Source: Cordilura impudica
Lineage: Eukaryota > Arthropoda > Insecta > Diptera > Scathophagidae
NCBI GenBank assembly: GCA_963682025.1
Contig: OY821517.1
Coordinates: 111,365,625-111,429,624 of the forward strand
Length of the DNA: 64,000 nucleotides
Direction: 5' to 3'
The notes under the pieces are model-generated. The model was not told where the DNA came from. It was given only the letters and a program-made list of their open reading frames with translations, and did no database searches. Shown piece by piece: positions 55,950 to 64,000 of the stretch. The position numbers and the translations under genes were made by a program. How positions within the stretch are numbered: position 1 is the stretch's first letter; each line of letters starts with the position of its first letter.

Positions 55950-56320
55950 TTCTTTGAATAATTTGTTTTATTGGTCAGAGTAAATTTTCAAATTACATTT
56001 CTTTGGACTTGGACATACACCCACCTTTGATGCCTTAGCTGCTACAGTTGTCCCTTTGAAGTTGACATATTCCTCTCCTTTAACACGTCTTGATTTCTTT
56101 ACATTCCGGGTCCAACTCTCACTGTTTTTTAGTCTTTTCTTTGGTTTCTTGTTATTCTATCTTCTTGTATTTCTGAATTTAAAAACATATCCAGACTCTC
56201 TTGTAAAATATCTTCCAAATCAGATGAAGGGTGCTGTTCTGACGGACAATATTTCGACCCTGACTCTTCAAAATCAGAACAAAGAACCATAATGCTTTTG
56301 TGAGTAAAAAGTTTAGCACC
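55950..56320 (-). pseudogene. Fragment of a transposon-associated protein (RVKGEEYVNFKG family)
   Basis: Minus-strand pieces: SDFEESGSKYCPSEQHPSS and DLEDILQESLD (about 56300-56190), then KKSRRVKGEEYVNFKGTTVA (about 56100-56040). An acidic N-terminal stretch followed by a basic G-x-x-Y-x-N-x-K-G motif is common in a widespread insect transposon-linked protein family, normally followed by a Cys-rich block that is not clear here. The family is not named with certainty. Confidence 0.4.
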
Positions 56321-56387
56321 AAAACAAACACAATGATTCTTCCTTTTCTATACTTACATCGCATGCTGTCCTCTTTCCAATAGTCAT

Positions 56388-56497
56388 GTCAACGTAAAAA
56401 AACAATTTTTCAAACTACAACGAATATGTATTGTAAAAAAAATGTGACGTTTAAATCAACGAAAAAGAACAATTTTTCAAACTATGATGAATATGTT
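56388..56497. repeat. Two direct repeats of about 42 bp
   Basis: The unit 56388-56430 recurs at 56456-56497 ('caatttttcaaacta' in both) with about six differences. Confidence 0.75.
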
Positions 56498-56511
56498 TAA
56501 GTGGGCACACA

Positions 56512-56622
56512 TGATCAATATTATTGAAATATTTTTTAAAAATCAACCAATCAGAACAAAGTATTTAAAAATAAAATATTCTGATTGGTTCATTTTTTAT
56601 AGATTAATATATACTATTGATC
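56512..56622. repeat. Imperfect palindrome, MITE-like hairpin
   Basis: TGATCAATA...AACCAATCAGAA is mirrored by TTCTGATTGGTT...TATTGATC around a centre near 56567. About 110 bp, no coding content. Confidence 0.7.
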
Positions 56623-57133
56623 GGTTTTGCACTAAACTTTAGAACTTTTTAAATATTTTGAACTAGTTAAGTCCGACATTGAAAATTTGAGGGTTAGGCC
56701 ATTTTAGCGCTGACGGCCTTATATATATTTTTTAATAGAAAAGAAGTAATTTGTTAAAGTTTAAAAAATCACACAAACAAATATTTATAACTAATTATTG
56801 CCATATTTCTGAAACGCCACCCAAATTTAGTCTTACCTCTTTAAAAGTTGCCAGACCGAAATACGCAAAATTTTGTGTATAATTTTATATTCACAACTTA
56901 CAATATCATCCAAAATATTAAGTGTTTTCCATTTTAATTAAAGGGTTTTTCATTTTTCAACAGAACTCTTAGGGAAGTTACTTTCAGCTGCTTAATAAAA
57001 TTATTGCAAATGGTCGTGGCTTATAAAATTCATAACAGATATGATCACTATATGGGAGTGAAGTGCAGAAATGTTCTAGAAAATGCATGAAGCTCAAATT
57101 TGAGTGAAATACGATTTTCTTGTAAGTTATCAA

Positions 57134-58407
57134 TACAGGGTGGACCAAGTTTGACTGACTGATTTGAAACGCTTATAATTTTTTTATTATAAAATTTTTA
57201 TATTTAACTTTTTTGCAAATTAAAGTATAAATTCTAAGTTTTTTTTCAAGCTAAGTATGAAAAATTACATCTTTTAGATGGCGTCCATTTTCCTGTTGGC
57301 AGTTAATGGTTCTACTCAATACACTTTGCATTACGTCGCGCAACGTTTCTGACTGCAATTGAGCAATTTCTGTGCGAATATTCTGCTTTAGCTCCTGAAT
57401 ATTTTGTGGTTTTTAACGTAAACTCGCTCCTTCAAGAAACCCCACAAAAAAAATCTGGGGTCGTTAAATCTGGAGAACAAGGTGGCCACGCGAAATCTGC
57501 ATTTTTTGAAATTATTCGGTCTTCAAAAAGTTCTCGCAGAATTGCCATTGTGGCTCTTGCGGTATGAGCTGTAGCTCCATCTTGCTGGAACCATATGTTA
57601 CGATTATTGAGAACTATCGGACGTAAAAAATTTTCCAACATGGTCCGGTATACCACCCCAGAGACGGTTTGTGACTCATTAAGTTCATTTTCGCAGAAAT
57701 ATGGACCACTAACTTTATCAGCCATGATTCAACACCAAACAGTGCATCTGACAGGGTGTAATTGTCGCTGATGCAATGCTCTCGGATTCTCTGTATCCCA
57801 AATTCGGCAGATCTGCTTACTCACATATCCATTTAAATGAAAAATGTGCTTCATCGCTCATAATCAGATTATTCAAAAAATTGGCATTTTCTGTCGCTAC
57901 CAAAACCAATCTATTGGCAAATTGTAGTCGTTATGGTGCATCCCTCGGCAATAATTCTTGAACCAATTGAATTTTATATGGAAACATCTTAAGATCAACT
58001 TTTAGAATACGTCGTAGCGATGTTCTGGTGATGTTCAATTGAGAGCTCATCTACGAGCTACAGCTTCTATAGCTTGTTCAGTGCGAACAGGACGAACAAC
58101 ATTTCTTCGTAGTTCATTACCCACTTAACCCAAATTCTCAGAACGGGTCCTTAAGCTTCTTATCATATTTACACTGGGAGCCTATGCAGTATTAAAATGC
58201 TGACGGTATTTTCTTTGCGTTGTAACAATTGATGGTCCGGAAACATAATAAAATTCAACAATTTTTACACGATCTTCCACTGGGTATGATGACATTATAA
58301 AATTTTATAAAATTCTGTATTATCTGCAAAAAAAAATAAAAAAAAAATAAAAAATATAAAAATTATAAGCATTTCAAATCAGTCAGTCCAAGTTGGCCCA
58401 CCCTGTA
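57134..58407 (-). mobile_element. mariner-like element with D(41)D spacing
   Basis: The body is 57136-58405 (1270 bp), with TA at 57134-57135 and 58406-58407. The ends are CAGGGTGGACCAAGTTTGAC and its inverse, with the similarity continuing for about 45 bp. The minus-strand transposase pseudogene fills it. Length and structure fit an almost complete mariner. Confidence 0.9.
57256..58295 (-). pseudogene. mariner transposase, frameshifted
   Basis: Role: DDD transposase. The start MSSYPVEDRVKIVEFYYVSG is at 58295. Frameshifts and stops follow; LIMSDEAHF near 57845 carries the first catalytic Asp. The frame 57725-57432 holds NIWFQQDGATAHTARATM (second Asp) and PPCSPDLTTPDFF. From the second Asp to the Asp of TPD I count 41 intervening residues, the spacing of the DD41D group first described in tephritid flies. 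A one-base insertion in a T-run (near 57455) breaks the usual DFFLWG; the frame then continues as LKERVYVKNHK. Inactive. Confidence 0.83.
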
Positions 58408-58600
58408 GATTTAAGTGAATATCGGGAAGCTCTTTTATATTGGGAATATGACTAAAATTAGTCCCCTGCTTTATTTGTGAGATGATTGTAATAATCTGAA
58501 TGTTCGGGCAATATTTTTCGATATCTTTAGTGTGAACATATGCCGATTTTCAATATTTTCATTAGTTACAGTCACATGTAGTTCGCGAAAATTGTTTCAA

Positions 58601-58916
58601 AATGCTCCATTATTAAAGAAAAATATAAAAATATTTATTTTTAGTTATATTATTTTCCTTCGAAATGCTTGTTTTAATCAGGCGATGTGCTAGAAATAAG
58701 AAAAATAATTGAATGGCCACGATTCCGGTGTTTTTTCTGAATTTTTTTCGGAATTTTTCAAACTAAAATTTTTTCGAAACAAGCTTTTTTTCATATGTTA
58801 TTTGAAAACAATATAGAAATTATTTTGTGGACATTTTTGTCATATTCATATTGATAGGCACAGAAACCAGATAAATTAAAAATAAAATTTGAGTGTATCA
58901 TATCTGCATATTATAA
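58601..58916. other. AT-rich spacer
   Basis: Nothing recognised. Confidence 0.5.
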
Positions 58917-59119
58917 CTGTGGTCACAAGCATTAACCGCCTAAGTCGAAAATCAAGATTTCGAGAAAAATAACTTTTTATATAAAGGTAATGGGTCCTCA
59001 TTACGGCTTAGGTCAGTATGTCTTCATTAATAACTTCTTAGTAGAACATGACATAGTAAAACATACATAACTCAAATCGTTCTTAAGTCGACTTAGGTTG
59101 TTACCGCTTGTGACCACAG
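58917..59119. mobile_element. 203-bp MITE with CTGTGGTCACAAGC ends
   Basis: The left CTGTGGTCACAAGC...CCTAAGTCGA is mirrored by TCGACTTAGG...GCTTGTGACCACAG at the right. About 35 bp of imperfect inverted repeat. No frame. The target duplication is not clear. Confidence 0.82.
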
Positions 59120-60296
59120 ATATGAGAATATTATTATTGAGTGATATTTTATTGGAATATTTTTCCTTTGAAATTGACTTCTACCTTTGAATATTTAAAA
59201 AAAAAAAAAGATATTTTATGACAATTTTTTTCTTATGAATTTGACTTAGACCTTTCATACTGAATATTTTGAGAAAATCAAGGAATTAAAAAAAATGTAA
59301 ATTGAATTGAAATTTTATAAATCTATTTTTTCTTTTTAATACGAGTATACTGATATAATTTGACCTTGTTATAATAAAACGAACCTAATATTAATACTTT
59401 TTAAAATATCGAGTTTGAAGTAATCCAAGCTACACATATATGTATATAGAGCATCTCAAAAACCGTATACACACTGTTTAAAAGATTACAACTTCAGTTC
59501 CTAATCACATGTAATTATATAATCAGTTCCTAATCACATATAATTAATATTTTATGATTAATTTTAATACTAAAGGCTGCAGTTTGTATTTGATTCACGA
59601 ACCTCAATAACCACTGCATTTGCTATTTGAGCGCTCTCTTAGTGAATTAAGTGTCGTCCATTCCTTTACATTGATTTAATTTATCCCTTTAATAAAAAGT
59701 CAAGTGTTGTCACATATTCGTCAAGCAAACTGTTTGTAATAATGTCATAGAGGTAAATCCTGATGATATTGTGGAACTGCTTCATGCTATTGAAGGTAAA
59801 AATTTGCATCCTAAATCCTTGATTTCGTACTAAAAAGAATGCTTGCACTAAATTTAAATAGCTGATACTGCATTTCTAAGGCATTCTGTATACTCGTACA
59901 AATGAAAGCAGATAAAAATTTGTTAGTTTAAATTGTTTATCGCACTGAAAGGAATAGCTTAGTGGTTGAGAATTTTCAAAAAAAAAAAAAAATATATATA
60001 TATATTGTTTTGTTTTTACATTTTCCTAATGTACATATATGTACACTAAAGAGAGGATGCGTGACTATCTTCAACCGCAGAGCGCATAAGATCACACGCG
60101 AGGGAAGAATGGTTCGCAGACAACACCAACTTCGAGTTATTAGAAACTGCCGGAGTGGAAGAGGGTATAATATATGGCCCTGGACTAGGCGACTCAATGT
60201 AAGTTGAAAAAAAGTCTTTACTTTATGTAGAGTGCTTTTGAAACTTTAAACGCATTTTTGTTTTTTAATAGTGGTTTTTACTAATTAATCGATTTT
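59120..60296. other. Spacer with a 29-bp tandem duplication and a tRNA-like A box
   Basis: 'cagttcctaatcacat' occurs twice 29 bp apart (about 59494 and 59523). At 59956-59966 TAGCTTAGTGG fits the Pol III A-box consensus, but only a poor B box (GGTTCGCAGAC near 60111) follows 150 bp later, too far for a tRNA. It could be a scrap of a tRNA-derived SINE. No gene. Confidence 0.35.
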
Positions 60297-61164
60297 TTTT
60301 TTTCTCACCGATAAATACATATGTGACAAGGAAAGTTAAAAGGGACCTATAGGTGGAAAAAATAGATTTTTACTTTTTTGGTGATTCTTACATTAGACAA
60401 AACGCTCTCTCTAATGCAGTAAACCGCAGCTTTCTAACTGCATAGTTTTGTCATAAATTAGCTAAAAAATAGACGCTTTTGATAAAAAAAAAAGTAAAAA
60501 GAATCCGATTTGATAAACTTTTCTGCAATTGATCTAATTTGCTTGAAACTCGTCAGTCAGTGATTTTCGGGGTCGCTGATTACGAAGCTTGTATTATATT
60601 TTAAAAATCCAAAATGGCGGATCCAATATGCGGATTAGTTTTTAAAAACTGATCAAATTTGTTTTAAATCGTTATCCAAAAGTTTGTGCGGTTGCTGATT
60701 ATGAATTTAAAGTCGGATTATTAAAGTTCAAAAAGGCGGATCCAATTTGGCGGCATGGTTATTTAAAAAATTTTCGGGATAGCCTATGAAAACTTAAGAT
60801 GGATGATTATAATAGATATATCTGCTATTTTTAATGAAGCGACCAGCAGATCTTTAACTTCACTATTTACTTTAAAAATCAAAAAACACAATACCTTAAA
60901 AAAACTTAACACAAATTAATTCTGCTTCTTATATATTCTTTTCTTCGATTTCACTTTTGATTCTGAATTAACAATTCTTCTTTCATTGCTACATCTACCA
61001 ATTTCTCGTCTTTATTATTAATATATTTTTTTTTAACCAAAATTGTTTTGGTTGTGATGCTTCATCGTCGGTTTTTTTGATGCCAATTACTAAGTCTCGA
61101 ATATTTTTAAACAGATACAACTGTCTTTCCAAAAATAAACCCTGTGAATTTATAATGTTTAGCA

Positions 61165-61371
61165 TTAAATCATAGTTATTTCATGGCTGTCTGCAAACTG
61201 TTTCGTTACTATAGCTTCCGAACAAATTACGAAAAGATAAAACTTCGTTATTCCAAGCATTGGTTTGTAAAATTTTTTTAAATAGCTAACCCAGTCGTAC
61301 CAAACTACATTTTCTGTAGAAACAGGTTTATTACAACCGGAAGGAGATGAATCAGTTACACATTGAATCAA
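61165..61371 (-). CDS. Small frame in the foldback element, unknown function
   Basis: 68 codons reading PVSTENVVWYDWVSYLKKFY and KPMLGITKFYLF. The W-x-DW---L---F-P--GI-K---F spacing looks protein-like and may be the remains of a transposon protein. After a stop the minus strand continues with RQLYLFKNIRDLVIGIKKT (about 61110-61060). I cannot name the family, and it is probably a pseudogene fragment. Confidence 0.35.
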   Translation of the reverse strand: MIQCVTDSSPSGCNKPVSTENVVWYDWVSYLKKFYKPMLGITKFYLFVICSEAIVTKQFADSHEITMI

Positions 61372-61654
61372 ATCTTTATGAGTGTTGATGTTATTTGCAG
61401 CATACTTCGATTAAAATACACCAAATTACTTGCCTGGTGAGAATTTGGTATATTTTTTTTGTCCTTTGGCTACTCGTCACATTAGGTATCCAACAACAGA
61501 ATTATTTTTATCGTGTCATACGCAATTATCACTGAAGCAGAGTTTCGATATTATATAATTTGTTGAGATAATGATGAAGGCAGCTAATAACGCAATTCAG
61601 ACCTTTTCCATTGTCACCTTTTTCATCAATCAAATAATTGAACTAAAAGATAAA

Positions 61655-62457
61655 CAAGTAAGAAAATTATAGTCGGTCTACACCGACTATACGATACCCT
61701 ATACCATGCGTTTAGAGACCCTATCTCTCAGGTCCAACTAACTGGATATAGAAAATACGCATAAACCAAATTTGAGTGGGATTGTTATTAATTTTTTCGC
61801 CTGCAGATATGAAAAAGTTTATATCGGATGCTATATCTATATGGGGGCTAGGCCCAAAAATGGACCGAACCTGACCATGTTTGGTAAAGTCTCTTGTATT
61901 TTGCAAAAATATATACAAACAAAATTTGAGAAGAATCAGTGCAATATTTTTGTTTTTTGATCGATTTAAGTGAAGATCGGGAAGCAGCTCCATATGGGGC
62001 CTATGACTAAGAGTTGTTCAATAGGGAGCATTTTTGGACTACTGATTAAAGGATGTAATATATACATACAAACCCAATTTGACTAAGATTTGTATGATAA
62101 TTTGGATCTTATGGCAATATATGTTGATTTTATAGGGGTCATTTGTATGGGGGCTAGGTCTGAACATGAACCGATTCTGACCCATTTCAATAGCGTGCAT
62201 CCCATGGCCGATAAAAGATTAAGTACCAAATTTCGTCAAAATATATTCATATTTGCGACCTGCAATTTGATTACAAGCTTTACATGGACACACAGACGGA
62301 CGGACGGACGGACGGACGGACATCGTTAAATCAAATCAGATAGTGATTCTGATTCGATCGGTATAATTAAAGATGGATGTAGGTCAAATATTTTTGGTTG
62401 TTACAAACAGCAGCACAAAGTCATTATACCCAAACCACATAGTGGTATAGGGTATAA
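61655..62457 (-). mobile_element. DINE, full-length (803 bp)
   Basis: CAAGTAAG start, hairpin with one mismatch (TCGGTCTACACCGA), (GGAC)6 near 62296, GGGTATAA end. Nested in the foldback element. Confidence 0.92.
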
Positions 62458-62830
62458 AAACGTTGGCAATTTTAAAAGAATAATAGTTTCATAATTCGAA
62501 AAAACTATTTTGGCAATAAGTAACATTCGCCATATTTAATCTATTATTCTGGATTTTACAATTCTGATACTAAACTGCTAATCAGTAACCTCAAGTAAAT
62601 CCGATAATATTACAAAAAGAGTCCGCCATATTAGATCCGCCATTTCGAATTTTTAAAATCTAATACCAGATTCGTAATCAGCGAACCATAAAACCCCCGA
62701 GTAACGAGTTTCAAGCCATAAAAGCGTTTAGGCGTATCAAAATCAACTTGTAAACTTCGAAGTCGTTTTCCTCCAAAACTTATTTTCTGACTATAGGTCC
62801 ATTTCCGTGTCACATATATTTTTTTTATAA

Positions 62831-63129
62831 AAAAAACCAAAATTTGTGTCAAAAAAATATTTTATTTTTTTTAGAACTCCTTCGATTATAAGCTTATACA
62901 TAAATTTAAGGAAATCCGTATGGGTTTTTCATGTTTGATGATCCAAAATTGCTTTTTTGAGAGGAGTTCCTGGAGATCAGATATAGCAGCTTGCAAATGA
63001 AAACTGTTAAAATACAGTTAAGAGTTGCCAAAAATATGTGAAAAAAATTTTACATAATTATATATAAATGTCTTGTTACTCCTTTAACCCAGTTTAACAA
63101 TACATATTATGATGTCTGAATATATGTTT
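62831..63129. other. Spacer
   Basis: Nothing recognised. Confidence 0.5.
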
Positions 63130-63735
63130 ATGGGCCGTGGTCAGTGGTTTAGCACACACTGACACAGATGCGCCATTTATTATACTGATCGAATCAGAAT
63201 CACTTTCTGAGTCAAATTAACGATGTAGATCCATCTGTCTAGCATATAATTTAGCATATAAATTTTAATCTGCAATAGGATGATCTCTTTGAAATTGATG
63301 ACAAAAACTGCAAACGTTGTCTAACATTCAGACATATCCTATTTAGCATATAATTATTTATTACAGCAACAAACCAGCAGTCCAAAAATACAAGCTGTAT
63401 GACCATTTTTAGTCACAGCCCAGATATAAAGCTGCTTCCCGTCTTTAGTCAAATCTAACAAAAGTCCAAAGATCTCTATAGAATTTTCTTGAATTTCTTT
63501 TGGATGTGTCTTTAAGATATTTAAGTGACTTTACTAAATAGGGTCATAATCAGTTTGTTTTATGAAAAATTATAAACACCCCCTATAAATATCACGTCTA
63601 TGGGCCACAAAATTATCAAAATACAACAAAAGTTTGGTAAAGGCTTATTTTCTATTTAGGTAGTATTATTTTATCTAAAGCTAATTTACGAAACTCACTG
63701 TATATGGTACCATACAGTCAGTCTAGTTAACCTCT
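63130..63735 (+). mobile_element. DINE, strongly decayed, microsatellite lost
   Basis: 'actgatcgaatcagaatcactttctgagtc' (63184-63213), 'cagtccaaaaat', 'aagctgcttcccg' and a decayed end (GTCAGTCTAG) occur in plus order. Where other copies have (GTCC)n, this one reads 'gatgtagatccatctgtc'. Confidence 0.75.
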
Positions 63736-64000
63736 TTCTCTTTTGTTTTCATTTTAGAAAAAAATTATCAGATAATGAAAACAAATTTTAATATTTTCAA
63801 ATTTTTTCCAGATATTTCACTTATCTGATTGATTAATAGAGTTTGATAAAACTTTAGTTTACTAATTTTGTATTTTAACTCAAGATCTTTGGAGGATGTG
63901 AAATCGAGTCATCGGAACATATCATATATGTTTTTTACATTTATTGTTATATCTATTTGTGAAAATCCAACATAGAGACGAAGTAAAATTCGAGCAATAT
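63736..64000. other. AT-rich window end
   Basis: Nothing recognised. Confidence 0.5.

Larger units (their letters stand above)
57010..58600 (-). mobile_element. Old DINE remnant interrupted by mariner
   Basis: Left piece 57010-57135 ('cactatatggga', 'aaatttgag'); right piece 58406-58600 (TAGATTTAAGTGAATATCGG, then 'gggaatatgactaa'). In intact minus-oriented DINEs these two parts are contiguous at 'gatagatttaagtgaag', so the mariner sits at that TA. Hairpin and microsatellite are lost. Confidence 0.7.
60300..62830. mobile_element. Foldback element with 'ATGGCGGATC' modules, holding a DINE
   Basis: Left arm about 60315-60780, right arm about 62480-62825. Mirrored landmarks: 'atgtgacaagg' with 'ccgtgtcacat' at the outside, 'gggacctatagg' with 'ctataggtcc', 'gcttgaaactcg' with 'cgagtttcaagc', and 'aaaatggcggatcc' with 'gatccgccatttcg'. 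Within the left arm the GGCGGATCCAAT module is repeated (about 60616 and 60735). The spacer carries a short minus-strand frame and a full DINE. Confidence 0.72.

Noticed and set aside
59956..60120. tRNA gene
   Set aside because: An A-box-like sequence is present but the B box is weak and about 150 bp away, and no cloverleaf forms.

Overview
The window looks like a transposon-dense stretch of a higher-fly (brachyceran, probably calyptrate) genome. The DNA is strongly AT-rich, reading frames are short and spliced rather than operonic, and the dominant repeat is an INE-1/DINE-1-like element. That repeat has a TTATACCC...GGGTATAA subterminal inverted repeat, a (GTCC)n microsatellite core, and a hairpin 3' end TCGGTCTAGACCGA followed by CTTACTTG. 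I count about 19 copies or fragments. The species call is inference; no database was searched.

The only plausible host coding sequence is one proline-rich exon on the minus strand (1952-2714), bounded by a good acceptor and a GTAAGT donor. Everything to its right may lie in an intron or intergenic DNA filled with mobile elements.

Layout. 1-401: DINE fragment. 1952-2714: host exon. 4520-11333: a Transib (RAG1-like) transposon with about 1.4 kb terminal inverted repeats, 5-bp target duplication CGTTG, and a four-unit head-to-tail DINE array inside its left arm; it sits in a copy of a foldback element. 12144-12187 (minus): a hammerhead-ribozyme-like motif. 13540-14852: tandem DINE pair. 16181-20964: decayed copia retrotransposon split by a DINE. 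About 21400-23436: hAT fossil. 23824-24336: foldback MITE cut by a LINE (24337-27262). 27508-31759: an apparently intact Jockey-type LINE with target duplication, internal Inr+DPE promoter and two ORFs overlapping at TAATG. 33.73-37.22 kb: transposon with an uncharacterised ORF, split by a Tc1-like element (35301-36934). 37469-39893: second Transib (duplication CGCCG). 40210-42100: Helitron with PIF1-helicase remains. 45792-49845: large non-coding foldback element holding a dimeric DINE. 51259-52530: a second dimeric DINE with the same internal junction. 52.65-55.9 kb: two LINE fragments and a DINE. 57136-58405: mariner with D(41)D spacing inserted in an old DINE. 58917-59119: MITE. About 60.3-62.83 kb: foldback element holding a DINE. 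63.13-63.74 kb: decayed DINE.

The genes do not form a pathway. The useful information is the nesting: paralogous empty sites inside the window confirm several insertions (Transib CGTTG, the DINE array, mariner TA, Tc1 TA) and order the events. The observations I would check first are the Transib with giant inverted repeats carrying a DINE concatemer, the DINE dimers sharing one junction, the hammerhead-like motifs, and the intact LINE with its exactly spaced promoter.
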